Below are positions 37,788 to 47,399 of a stretch of DNA of 64,000 nt, one piece after another. How positions within the stretch are numbered: the stretch's first letter is position 1; each line of letters starts with the position of its first letter. Source of the DNA: Selaginella tamariscina (Eukaryota; Streptophyta; Lycopodiopsida; Selaginellales; Selaginellaceae); the NCBI GenBank assembly GCA_003024785.1, contig PUQB01000080.1:434001-498000 (forward strand), written 5' to 3'. The position numbers and the translations under genes were made by a program. The notes beneath the pieces are model-generated. The model was not told the origin of the DNA. It ran no database searches and saw only the letters and a list, made by a program, of their open reading frames with translations.

Positions 37788-38560
37788 GTGCACGCATGCG
37801 CGCGCGTTTTAATTAAAAACCCTATTTTAAGCTTTGATATTTATGTTAAGCAGCAAGTTTCATAAACATAAACTAAAAGAAAAGAAAAGAAAATAGGTGA
37901 TGTGTTTAATAGTACCTCTCTCATTGCAACTTAATCTGCTGCTCCATTCGACTGTCACATAAAACCATACATTATTAAAACATGCATATGAATCCAAATT
38001 CATCTACCCGTGATTGAATATGGTATTATGCGCCATGGTTGTTGTGCCTTGGATTGCTTCTGCCGGGCCTTGGATTGCTGCATGCACCCTGGATTGCACC
38101 GTGCGCCCTAAAAAACAAATTTTGTGAGTATATTCATCAAGAATATTCTAAATAATGTCTCGTGTTACGAACACGGGCGGTGATCCCGGCTGTGGTCGCT
38201 AGGATCACGGCCCGTGTTCGTAACATGAGACATTATTCACGAACACGGCCGTGGGAACACGACCCATGGCCGTGTTTGTGAAACACGGTGAACACAGCCA
38301 GGATCCCGGCCGTGTTCGTAACTATGAGCCCCTCTCCTCCCCAAGAAAGAATCGTGTCACTCAAAGCTTGCGTGAGGTTTTTCTTTGTAGGGTGAACGTG
38401 GTCAAACCAATTTGTGGTAACACAGTGTTTGACCATGTTTCAAACCATGTTTTGGAGCATTGACCGGGTCAACACACACGGTCTGTGTTAACATGGCTCC
38501 CAACCGTGTTTGCGAGACCATAGCAACACACCGTGGTTTATGGTGTGTTTTGGAGTTATG
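37500..38560. repeat. GAACACG-rich low-complexity repeat with a long hairpin
   Basis: Many copies of CACGAACACG, GAACACGGCC and related phrases, with CCTTGGATTGC repeats at 38050-38095 and a TA run at 37755-37784. Similar phrases occur at 35250-35345. No frame supported. It encloses the hairpin at 38151-38237. Confidence 0.6.
38151..38237. repeat. Perfect-style hairpin, 36-nt arms, 15-nt loop
   Basis: Left arm 38151-38186 and right arm 38202-38237 are reverse complements with two mismatches; the loop is CGGCTGTGGTCGCTA. Size and pairing would suit a small-RNA precursor or the core of a foldback element. Confidence 0.85.
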
Positions 38561-40650
38561 TAAGAAAGAAACTAAATGTTGACCCCAAAAACTAATAGTT
38601 TTTATGAAAAGCTACTTACTTGTTAATCGTCCATTTTTGCCATGACTTCCTGCATCAACTAACATTGAGCTAGAGAAATAGGCATGACCAGCTACATACT
38701 AAATATGCATCATGCCAACCACTTGCATTGTGTTGAGTTGAAAATTACATTCTACATTGTCTCTATATCACAAACCTCCAGCCATTCCACAACTCTGCTT
38801 CTCTACTCCAAAAGCAGCTTCATCATTGACCAAAATTGTCACCTTCCCACCTAGAAAAACAGCATAAAAAAACCAAACACAACCAAGATGAGACGCATAC
38901 CCATCACCACCAGCCAATCCACAATAGTTTTGGCTATGCACTTTGTCCAACATGAGACCAAGAATCATGTCCAAATTGCTAAGTTTTTCTAAATTGAAGG
39001 CTATTGCAACACACTCCTTGAGTAAGAATGGGCATCCACCACGGAGTTGATATATCTAGTCCCATTCCATAATGTTGTTTGAGGCAATAGCATAGAAAAG
39101 AATCCCTAGCTACTGACTTGTTGAAATGACCCACATAAATAAGACTCTTCAATCAAGACTTATGTTAGTTCTAAAGATTATAAAAGAGTTGTAATTATTA
39201 TACTATATTGAAACTTCTAACAACAAGAGCAATTTTAGAGCATTTAAAGATTATGAATTCCTAGGAACAATAAATAATAATAATTTTAATGAAGATAACA
39301 TATCGATTCATTAGAGGGTTTTCAATAATTATGCATTCCATCAATTCATGAGAACTTCAAATGTACCATAACATGAAGGTTATTATCACATGGTGAGTTA
39401 ATCACTCAGGTAAATATATGTGGGATAAAAAGATTTGGTCTATCATTTATTTGGATAAGAGAAAAGAGATAATAAACTAACAATTTAGTATTAGAGTGGT
39501 CTTGGGGTTGATTCCATCGAGGGCAAACTTGTGTATAAATTTTATTCACCCAAGGTTAGGGGATTAAATCCTCACATGACAAAACTCCTTATATACATGT
39601 GTTCAACCAAAAGACACATGCCCACAAATTAATTGACAGACAAAGGGTTAATTAGTGTTTATGCATGTATATTGCTATTAGAAAAAAAAAATGAAGCAAA
39701 GGGTCAATTGATGTTTATGTTGGGAAAAGAGAAAAGACAAAGGGACAATTAATATTTACACATGTATATTGTCATAGAAAAAATAAATGAGGAAAAGAGT
39801 CATAGTTTTTGTGTACCATGATTTTTACTATGACTCAAAGGGTCAATTGATGTTTATGCATGTATAACACCATGGGAAAAAATAAATGAAGATATGAAAA
39901 ATGCAAAGGTCAATTGATGTTTATGGAGAGGCATCATGTCAAATGGTTTAAGAACCCTCTTCTAAACACCATGTATACTGCCACGGGAAACAACGGATGA
40001 TAATATAAAAAAGACAAAGGATCATTATTGTTATGAGAAACAATGGATGAGAATATGAGAAAGGCAAATAGTTAAATAGTGTTTATGAGAGGGTCTTAAA
40101 CCATTTAACCTAATGTTCTCTTTATCTCACCAATTTTTACTCATGAAGTCATATTTACTTGTGAAGTTAATCCACTAGGTTAAAATTGTGATAATTATTT
40201 AAGCGATATGAACTCTAGTGATTAAAAAAGAATCACTTATGAAGAATCACTTTTTCAAGAAGAATCCGCTTGAAAAGAAAAAACAAATGAGTTTCCTTCA
40301 AAGTCAAGGCTTGTTAAGAATTCACAAAGTATTAAGCTTAGGCACGTCAAAGTGCGATTTGAAAAGAGAGGTAGATGAGTCCAAGTTAACAAGAAGTGAG
40401 GTTTTGACGATTATTTAACAATTTGAAATATTAAGCAAATATGTGAATTTAAAACTTATAAAGGATTTGCAAATATTTTATATAAAATGTAATTTTTTAT
40501 ATTTTATAATGATCTTATTAAGTTGAACGGGAATTTAATATTATCTATATGCATTGTTGTCATAAATGAAGTATTAATTATAATAAAAATTAAATTAATG
40601 TTTTATGAAAAAACTAAACAATACCTCTAGGAAATACAAATCATGGAGGT
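38560..40650. repeat. Degenerate repeat region with an LTR-like remnant
   Basis: At 39480-39600 a copy of the primer-site element seen at 12900 (TTAGTATTAGAGTGGT). At 39640-40110 irregular ~60-90 bp repeats of GTCAATTGATGTTTATG. At 39797-39836 an inverted repeat GAGTCATAGT...ACTATGACTC recalls the gypsy B LTR terminus. 38560-39370 shows nothing recognisable. Confidence 0.55.
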
Positions 40651-41462
40651 ATTCAGCATAACATAAATCACTCTTTTACAGACACACATTACATTACATC
40701 AGGTCCAGTGTATTAAATGGCATAATACACACGCACACACGCACACGCACACAGAGGTGTGGACGTTTCAAAACATGATTCAGTTTTTTGAAAGAAGTCG
40801 AAAGAACAAAAGTTAAAAAATACAATTCAAGAAGCAGTTACGTTTTTAAAGTTGAACCTACTTAGATAGGCGTGTTAAAATCTGGATCAGGAGCAAATAG
40901 AATAGGAACCTGAACCCACGAACAAACTTAACATGTGGAGTCCAAAACTTGTTGCCGAGTTGAGAACTGCTGTGAGAAATGAATGCCATCAAAAGTAATA
41001 TAGTTCTGTGGATCCTTGTATCGAGGGTGACTCGCACAGCCGCACAGTACATCCACAGTTGTACTTGTTCACACCAATACCTCCAACACCACAGCAAGCC
41101 TGGGTCCAGTTTGTGAAGGCGTACTTGGCCAAGTTGGCCAGCACCTCCAGGTTGGCTGCGTACCAATCGAAGTAGTACGCTACGGAGCTCCTCGGCTAAT
41201 GCCTCCATCTTACTGTTAAATGTGTCTGTGCATACAAGTATACATATGAAAGAGAGAGAGTAATAGTCTACTTACCAATTGACGAATGCGATGCAGCCCA
41301 TGCCATCAAGTTGCAAAAACCCAGAGGGAAAACATAGTTGTGGTAGTTCGGGTGCAACCGGCCGCAGGCATGTCGAACAAGAGGAAGTTTTTGGCTCCAG
41401 CTGCGTGCAGGTCCACTATGTTTAACCTAATGCCAGCGACTGCATTCGGGATGCTCACGTTG

Positions 41463-41467
41463 AGGAC
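41463..41467. other. Target site duplication of the copia insertion (left)
   Basis: AGGAC directly before TGTTAAAAC; repeated at 46871-46875 after the 3' LTR. Confidence 0.85.
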
Positions 41468-41481
41468 TGTTAAAACTAAGC

Positions 41482-41552
41482 TGGTAGGTAGCTCAGTAGT
41501 AGAGCACCTGACACCGGGTGAGAGGTCTCGGGTTCAATTCCTGGCCTGTCCA
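41482..41552 (+). ncRNA. tRNA-like module 1
   Basis: D-arm/A box TAGCTCAGTAGTAGAGC and T-arm/B box GGTTCAATTCC are present. The anticodon arm pairs poorly, so it is probably not a functional tRNA, but both internal Pol III promoter boxes remain. Confidence 0.6.
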
Positions 41553-41703
41553 GATACCATTTTCCAATATAACTATGGTTATATTGGAATCAGAGCTATG
41601 GTTGGATGGCCTGTGGTAGGCCCAGACTGGCAGGTAGGGTAGGGATGTGTGGTGTGTTCAGCTTAGGGGGGTGTTAAAACTAAGCTGAATATACACACAA
41701 CCT

Positions 41704-41775
41704 GGGTAGGTAGCTCAGTGGTAGAGCACTTGACACCGGTGTGAGAGGTCTCGGGTTCAATCCCCGGCCTGTCCA
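41704..41775 (+). ncRNA. tRNA-like module 2 (best conserved)
   Basis: 72 nt. Acceptor GGGTAGG pairs with CCTGTCC through standard and wobble pairs; D arm GCTC/GAGC; T stem TCGGG/CCCGG around loop TTCAATC. The anticodon stem has a mismatch, and the loop centre would read CCG. A box and B box (GGTTCAATCCC) are canonical. Confidence 0.65.
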
Positions 41776-41816
41776 GATCTGTTTTTCAATATGCTATTAG
41801 AGCATATGTTACATGA

Positions 41817-42540
41817 CATACCCATACATTTAGGGCTTTCCGTTTGTGTCCGTGCTATTAGAGCATATGTTACATGACATACCACATACATTTAGGGCTT
41901 TCCGTTTGTGTCAGACTGGCAGGTAGGGTAGGGATGTGTGGTGTGTTCAGCTTAGGGGGAGTGTTAAAACTAAGCTGATATACACACAACCTGGGGGTAG
42001 CTCAGTGGTAGAGCACTTGACACCGGTGTGAGAGGTCTCGGGTTCAATCCCCGGCCTGTCCAGATCTGTTTTTCAATATGCTATTAGAGCATATGACATG
42101 ACATACCACATATACATTTAGGGCTTTCCGTTTGTGTCCGTGCTATTAGAGCATATGTTACATGACATACCACATATAATTTAGGGCTTTCCGTTTGTGT
42201 CCTAATAGCATATTAGAGCATATGTTACATGACATACCACATATACATTTAGGGCTTTCCGTTTGTGTCCGTGCTATTAGAGCATATGTTACATGACATA
42301 CCACATATACATTTAGGGCTTTCCGTTTGTGTCCGTGCTATTAGAGCATATGTACATGACATACCACATATACATTTAGGGCTTTCCGTTTGTGTCCTAA
42401 TAGCATATGTTACATGACATACCACATATACATTTAGGGCTTTCCGTTTGTGTCCGTGCTATTAGAGCATATGTTACATGACATACCACATATACATTTA
42501 GGGCTTTCCGTTTGTGTCCGTGCTATAGGGCTTTCCGTTT
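41817..42540 (+). repeat. Tandem LTR-like units, ~57-67 bp
   Basis: TGTTACATGACATACC followed by ATTTAGGGCTTTCCGTTTG recurs from 41817 and 41868, a variant near 42094, then 42156, 42223, 42287, 42351, 42408 and 42472. Joints carry ATATGCT-ATTAG-AGCATAT, itself an inverted repeat. The unit is the first ~50 bp of the copia LTR. Module 3 and its TGTTAAAAC leader sit between the second and third units. Confidence 0.9.
41991..42062 (+). ncRNA. tRNA-like module 3
   Basis: Same as module 2 except that bases are lost in the acceptor 5' strand (CTGGGGG before TAGCTC). A and B boxes are intact. Confidence 0.6.
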
Positions 42541-42580
42541 GTGTCCGTTAGCACGGTGCGCTTGGATCCTGATTGTCTCA
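42472..42580 (+). repeat. Proximal 5' LTR of the copia element
   Basis: Starts TGTTACATGACATACC and ends GATTGTCTCA directly before the primer site. Compared with the 3' LTR it has an internal duplication of GGGCTTTCCGTTTGTGTCCG. Confidence 0.8.
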
Positions 42581-42592
42581 TGGTATCGGAGC
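42581..42592 (+). promoter_or_regulatory. Primer binding site of the copia element
   Basis: TGGTATCGGAGC matches the complement of the initiator tRNA-Met 3' end and lies right after the LTR. Confidence 0.85.
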
Positions 42593-42604
42593 TCGGATAG
42601 CGCC

Positions 42605-45600
42605 ATGGAAGGAAAGCCATCCATCCGCGAGTTTGATGGAGAAGGATTTGAGGGATTCAAGATCCATCTTGAATCCTTTCTCTTATTTCATGGGTTGTTG
42701 GGGATTGTAGATGGAACAGAGCCGTCGCCAGCTCCAGGTTCTACTGCTGCTGAGGTACGTGACTGGAATCTCCGGGATTCCAAGGCTAGAGGAAGTATTG
42801 CAATGTGCCTGTCCTCGAATGTATTATTTGCTGCTCCATCCATTCCCAAATCCACTGCAGCAGCACTTTGGAAATGGTTGAGCGACACCTATGGCATCAA
42901 GAGTGAAATGGATGTCTTCAACATCCATTCACAGCTAGATTCCTTGAGGCTAGAGGAAAATGGTAGTATCCAGACTCACATTGCCAAGCTCCAGGGATTT
43001 TTCACACAGCTTGCGGCTGCTGGGGCGAAGCATTGTCTCACGGATGAGCAGCAGAGGCTGCGACTCTACAAGTCCTTGCCGGCTAGTTGGAAGAATGCAG
43101 TTGAGAGCTTGCTTCTCCAACCAGGGATGACTTGGGCAGATGCCGTGAGGAGTCTTCGCAATATTGAAGCCATGCGAAGTGAGAGGGCGGAAATGCCACA
43201 TGCTATGTATGCTTCACAGGCTCTTGGTGATGCCAAAGTGGCAAAAACGTATGCAGCAGCAAATGCCCAGAAAGGGCAAAATTCTGGGGCAGTAGCAAAT
43301 GCCCAGAAAGGGCAAAATTTCAGGGTAGCAGCAAATGCCCAGAAAGGGCAAAATTCTAGGGCATTTGGGCGTGCCAAGGCCAGACTTGCTAAGAATCAGT
43401 GTGCTCGTTGCTTGGAGATGGGCCATTGGGCTCAAGATTGCACTGCTCCAAAGCCTGTCAAACGACCAATTGCTATGACGGCGAAAGCTAATCTACTCGA
43501 GAGCAATGGGACTGCTACAACAAATGAGGTTGACGAGGAACTCTACAACGCAGAGGCAGTTGTAGCACCGAGTAGGTGGCTTCTAGACTCTGGTTGTACT
43601 AATCTTATGGGCAATAAGAAAAGTCTTTTTGAGTGTTACCAACCGAACATTGAAAAGCATGCTGTTCATTTAGGTGATAATACCACCATCCCTGTGGAAG
43701 GCATCGGGCAATTTCGGCTCTCACTTGATCATGGGCGGACCATGACATTTGATGGTGCCATGCACGTCTCCACCTTGCGACGTAATTTAATGTCCATCGC
43801 CAAGATATGCGATCAAAGTGCAGTGGTAGTCTTTGATGCAAAGGGAGTCTCCTTGGTTGACTCTAGCGACTTTCACATGCTTGGTACACAGTTGCTTCGT
43901 GGGAAACGCATTGGGGACTTGTACGAGATTACTGCTGCCGACTCAGTTCAGGCCTTTCAAACTGTGGAGGCAGATTCTCGTGCAGAGCTCTGGCACAAGA
44001 GACTCGGTCATGTGAATTACCAATCTCTTCAACGAATGAAATCACAAGGCATAGTTACTGGATTGGATTTCCGACGTATCCCATCTACGTTTTGTGAAGC
44101 TTGTGTTTTAGGCAAGCATCACCGCCGAAATTTCTCGCCGAGTAAGCATCGAGCGATTGGACTTTTGGACTTGGTCCATTCTGATCTTTGTGGTCCCATG
44201 GACGTGCCAAGCCATGATGGTGCGAAGTATTTCATCACATTCATTGATGACTATAGCCGTCGGACATGCATTCACTTCTTGATGCGCAAGAGCGATGCAG
44301 TTGTTGCGTTTCAAACATATAAGGCCTATGTTGAAAATCTCCTTGGCCGAAAGATAAAAGCTCTTCGAGTTGACGGTGGTGGTGAATACCTCAACAATGA
44401 GCTTCGGGGCATCTGTCGTGATGTAGGCATACGACTGCAAGCCACGGCTCGCTACACCCCCCAGCAAAATGGTGTTGCAGAAAGGAAGAATCGCACTCTT
44501 GTCAATGCTGCTCGTGCTTTGTTAGCTGATGGACATCTTGACAAGACGTTTTGGCAAGAGGCCATAGCCACAGCAATGCATGTCCAAAATCGCCTTGCTA
44601 CGGCTGCTTTGGATGGAAAAACCCCTGAGGCATTTTGGACAGGGTCTACTCCTGATGTGTCTCACTTTCGAGTCTTCGGTTGTGCGGCATACGCACATAC
44701 CCCTGATCAACTTCGGAAAAAACTGGATCCCAAAAGTAAAAAATTCATCTTCATAGGATATGCACAAGATGACACCATCGGGAGAAAAGCTTACAAGTTG
44801 TGGGATCTTGCATCTCATAAGGCTCTTGTTAGCACGGATGTCATGTTCAACGAAGATGACTTTCCCATGCGCACAGAGGCTCTTCAAGATCCTTCTTTCA
44901 TTGATGAGACTCAACTTGTTCCTTTGATACCACTTATGGGAGATGGTCCACTCTTGCCTCCGCCTTTAGATCCTATTCATGAGTTACCACTAGAGATTCC
45001 ACTGGGGAATCCTCCACTTCTAGACATGCCTGAACCAGTTGATGCTCAAATTGAGGATAGGCCTTCGACACCTCCACCACCTCGTCGACGTCGTGGCATG
45101 CCTGATCCGATGCCAATTCTTGATCAACCCCGGGAACGTCGACCTTCATTGAAAGTCCGAGAAAATATTGAAGTAGATGCTGCGGAGCTCGATGATTTTT
45201 GTGGTCTTGTTGATGCTGGCATCCCCATGACCTATGATGAGGCCGTCTCAGGGCCTGAGGCTCCATATTGGATGGAAGCCATTGCGGAAGAAGTTGCTTC
45301 CATTCGGGTTAACGGCACCTATGTTCAAGTGGATTCAGCACCACCGGGACGACGTGTTTTGGATCCAAAATGGATCTTTTCCAAAAAGTATGGAAAAGAT
45401 GGTCAAGTGGTACGTTATAAGGCACGGTTAGTTGTTCGCGGATTTCGCCAAGTCCATGGCCTTGACTATGATGAAACATTCTCACCAGTTGTAAAAATGG
45501 CCAGCCTCCGTACCCTTTTTGCACTTGCGGCTGCTCGCAAATGGCAAGTCCACCATATGGATGTCAAGACAGCCTTCTTGAATGGGGATTTGCAAGAGGA

Positions 45601-46795
45601 TATCTACATGCATATACCTCTTGGGTTTGAGGATGATGTTGCCTCTAGTGGCACTATATGGCAATTGCGGAAAGCTTTGTATGGCTTAAAACAAAGCTCC
45701 CGTGTTTGGTACCAAAAATTTGATGCTACCTTACGTGCTCAAGGCTTTTCTCGCTGCCATGCTGATCCCAATGTGTATGTGAAAGGCCATGCCAAGAGCA
45801 TGCTCATCGTGGCCCTCTATGTTGATGATTTGCTCATCATGGGTGATGACACTGATGCCATTGCTGCTCTAAAAGTTTCTCTTAGCCAGCAATTCCAGAT
45901 GAAGGACCTTGGCCAAGTTTCTTACTTTCTTGGCTTTGAGGTCACACATGATCCCAAGTCTGGTAGCTACATGCTTAGCCAACAACGTAAGGTCGAAGTC
46001 TTGCTGGATCGGTTTGGTATGCGTGATTGCCACCCTGTCAAGACCCCAATGGTTGTCGGTGCCATTGACCTCACAATTGAGCAACCCGGTGAGCCTCTAC
46101 CTGCTGGGACTCCTTATCGGCATCTCATCGGTTGTCTCACATATTTGTCCCTAATGACTCGCCCCGACATCGCATATGCGACTATTGCCTTAAGTCAGTA
46201 TAACACGTCACCAACCACCATGCATTGGCAAGCTGCCAAGCGTATCGTCAGATACCTTCGGGGCACTATGGATTGTGGCATTGCTTATTCGGGAGGTGAT
46301 GCATCGTTGACATGCTACACAGATGCTAGCTTTGCCAACAACAAAGGTCATCGCTCAACTTCTGGCATTTGCCTTTCCTTCTCAGGAGGTGCCATTGCGT
46401 GGGCTTCTAAGCGACAATCTGTGGTGGCACTTTCTAGTGCAGAAGCTGAGTACATTGCACTCACTACTGGTAGCAGGGAAGTGGTTTGGGCTCGGGGGCT
46501 ACTTGCTGAGCTGGGATGTCCACAAGCTGGCCCCACTCCTTCTTGGTGCGACAACTTGAGCAGCATTGCCATGTCCAAGAACCCCGTCCACCATGCTCGC
46601 TCGAAGCACATTGAAGTCCAATTCCACTACGTGCGTGAGCTAGTTGATGGTGGCACACTGGCCGTCCAACATCTTGGGACAAAGGACATGCCAGCTGACC
46701 TTCTCACCAAGCCATTGGGGCCACACCAGTTTCAACTCTTGCGCCACAGATTTGGGTTGGTAAGTGGCTTCGGTTTGGGGGGGAGTGTTACATGA
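42605..46795 (+). CDS. Ty1/copia Gag-Pol polyprotein, intact (1396 aa)
   Basis: Start chosen at 42605 (MEGKPSIREFDGEGFEGFK), just past the primer site; the frame is open 31 codons further upstream through the LTR. Order: Gag with UBN2-like capsid (LWKWLSDTYGIKSEMDV), three tandem copies of a ~12-residue NAQKGQN repeat, zinc knuckle CARCLEMGHWAQDC, protease WLLDSGCTNLMG, integrase with HKRLGHVNYQSLQRM, CEACVLGKHHR, D/D/E in HSDLCGPM, RVDGGGEYLNN and QQNGVAERKNRTL, RT with DVKTAFLNGDLQEDIYM and YVDDLLIMG, and RNase H with YTDASFANNK and SSAEAEYIAL. Copia domain order (integrase before RT). No stop or frameshift, unlike the surrounding genes, so insertion is recent or purifying selection is strong. 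Confidence 0.96.
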   Translation: MEGKPSIREFDGEGFEGFKIHLESFLLFHGLLGIVDGTEPSPAPGSTAAEVRDWNLRDSKARGSIAMCLSSNVLFAAPSIPKSTAAALWKWLSDTYGIKSEMDVFNIHSQLDSLRLEENGSIQTHIAKLQGFFTQLAAAGAKHCLTDEQQRLRLYKSLPASWKNAVESLLLQPGMTWADAVRSLRNIEAMRSERAEMPHAMYASQALGDAKVAKTYAAANAQKGQNSGAVANAQKGQNFRVAANAQKGQNSRAFGRAKARLAKNQCARCLEMGHWAQDCTAPKPVKRPIAMTAKANLLESNGTATTNEVDEELYNAEAVVAPSRWLLDSGCTNLMGNKKSLFECYQPNIEKHAVHLGDNTTIPVEGIGQFRLSLDHGRTMTFDGAMHVSTLRRNLMSIAKICDQSAVVVFDAKGVSLVDSSDFHMLGTQLLRGKRIGDLYEITAADSVQAFQTVEADSRAELWHKRLGHVNYQSLQRMKSQGIVTGLDFRRIPSTFCEACVLGKHHRRNFSPSKHRAIGLLDLVHSDLCGPMDVPSHDGAKYFITFIDDYSRRTCIHFLMRKSDAVVAFQTYKAYVENLLGRKIKALRVDGGGEYLNNELRGICRDVGIRLQATARYTPQQNGVAERKNRTLVNAARALLADGHLDKTFWQEAIATAMHVQNRLATAALDGKTPEAFWTGSTPDVSHFRVFGCAAYAHTPDQLRKKLDPKSKKFIFIGYAQDDTIGRKAYKLWDLASHKALVSTDVMFNEDDFPMRTEALQDPSFIDETQLVPLIPLMGDGPLLPPPLDPIHELPLEIPLGNPPLLDMPEPVDAQIEDRPSTPPPPRRRRGMPDPMPILDQPRERRPSLKVRENIEVDAAELDDFCGLVDAGIPMTYDEAVSGPEAPYWMEAIAEEVASIRVNGTYVQVDSAPPGRRVLDPKWIFSKKYGKDGQVVRYKARLVVRGFRQVHGLDYDETFSPVVKMASLRTLFALAAARKWQVHHMDVKTAFLNGDLQEDIYMHIPLGFEDDVASSGTIWQLRKALYGLKQSSRVWYQKFDATLRAQGFSRCHADPNVYVKGHAKSMLIVALYVDDLLIMGDDTDAIAALKVSLSQQFQMKDLGQVSYFLGFEVTHDPKSGSYMLSQQRKVEVLLDRFGMRDCHPVKTPMVVGAIDLTIEQPGEPLPAGTPYRHLIGCLTYLSLMTRPDIAYATIALSQYNTSPTTMHWQAAKRIVRYLRGTMDCGIAYSGGDASLTCYTDASFANNKGHRSTSGICLSFSGGAIAWASKRQSVVALSSAEAEYIALTTGSREVVWARGLLAELGCPQAGPTPSWCDNLSSIAMSKNPVHHARSKHIEVQFHYVRELVDGGTLAVQHLGTKDMPADLLTKPLGPHQFQLLRHRFGLVSGFGLGGSVT
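46773..46785 (+). promoter_or_regulatory. Polypurine tract of the copia element
   Basis: GTTTGGGGGGGGAG-type run immediately before the 3' LTR. It overlaps the last codons of the polyprotein. Confidence 0.85.
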
Positions 46796-46870
46796 CATAC
46801 CTCGCCACATATACATTTAGGGCTTTCCGTTTGTGTCCGTTAGCACGGTGCGCTTGGATCCTGATGTTCA
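46786..46870 (+). repeat. 3' LTR of the copia element, 85 bp
   Basis: Starts TGTTACATGACATACC and ends CCTGATGTTCA before target duplication AGGAC. It begins 10 bp before the polyprotein stop. Far shorter than usual copia LTRs (typically hundreds of bp). Confidence 0.85.
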
Positions 46871-47399
46871 AGGACGACATCTGGTCCGTTCAATATGTTT
46901 GCATTGATGTCGTCCCTCCGATCTGGATGTAATAGAGGGCCTGTTCGAACCACGCCTGGTTCTGCTTGGGAAATCTGCGCTCCATCCTGTGCTTTGTGTT
47001 TAAGAAGTTGTGCCAGCTGAATATGGGGCTGTCGACTGTCACCACAGTGGCACCGGCATATGCGAAGTTCAGGCTCCTGAAGAAACTGCCATTGTATGCT
47101 TGCTAGGGAGCGAGCTCCTGGACAAGATAGTCGATGAGTACGTAGCCGTCGCTGTTACCGACCAGTCGGCTGACCGAGTGTAACACCGACGGGAACGAGC
47201 CGGCAATTGTGGTGTTCTCGGCCTCCAGTTGCGGTTGCCTGTGCTGAGAGTGAATCTGCAAACCCGAAGACGGCCGTCGGACAGAAGGATGGCATCTTCG
47301 GTGCCTTGGGAGGCCTGGATGCATCTACATAGAGAAGTCCACAACCATACGTGAATAAAACTAGAAGTATGAGAGTGGAAGAAGACATTGTAAATAGAC

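Larger units (their letters stand above)
41468..46870 (+). mobile_element. Ty1/copia element with mosaic 5' end and 85-bp 3' LTR
   Basis: Flanked by AGGAC direct repeats within a GDSL exon, so inserted as one unit. The 3' LTR (46786-46870) is very short and follows a polypurine tract. The coding frame is uninterrupted and a primer site sits at 42581. The left end, 41468-42580, should equal the 3' LTR but is a 1.1-kb mosaic: three units beginning TGTTAAAAC, three tRNA-like modules, and about nine ~64-bp LTR-like units. The last unit, 42472-42580, is the functional-looking 5' LTR. Either the 5' LTR was rebuilt after insertion or a chimeric cDNA was integrated. Confidence 0.88.
40928..47388 (-). 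pseudogene. GDSL esterase/lipase gene split by a copia insertion
   Basis: GDSL enzymes are secreted serine hydrolases of acyl esters. The 5' part is 47388-46871: signal peptide (MSSSTLILLVLFTYGCGLL), then the catalytic-Ser block as FGFADSLS (plants usually FGDSLS), LVGNSDGYVLIDYL, SLNFAYAGATV, and DINANILNGPDVV. The copia element (41468-46870) and its target duplication interrupt the exon. The 3' part is 41467-40928: IPNAVAGIRLNIVDLHAAGAKNFL (two phrases in one frame), DMPAAGCT, an intron at about 41277-41217, YYFDWYAANLEVLANL, ACCGVGG, and catalytic DGIHFS. At least four 1-bp frameshifts exist besides the insertion. Removing the element and one AGGAC restores continuous reading across the site. 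Confidence 0.85.

Noticed and set aside
41482..42062. Three functional tRNA genes
   Set aside because: The anticodon stems pair poorly, acceptors differ between copies, and the modules lie in retroelement units, so they are annotated as tRNA-like.
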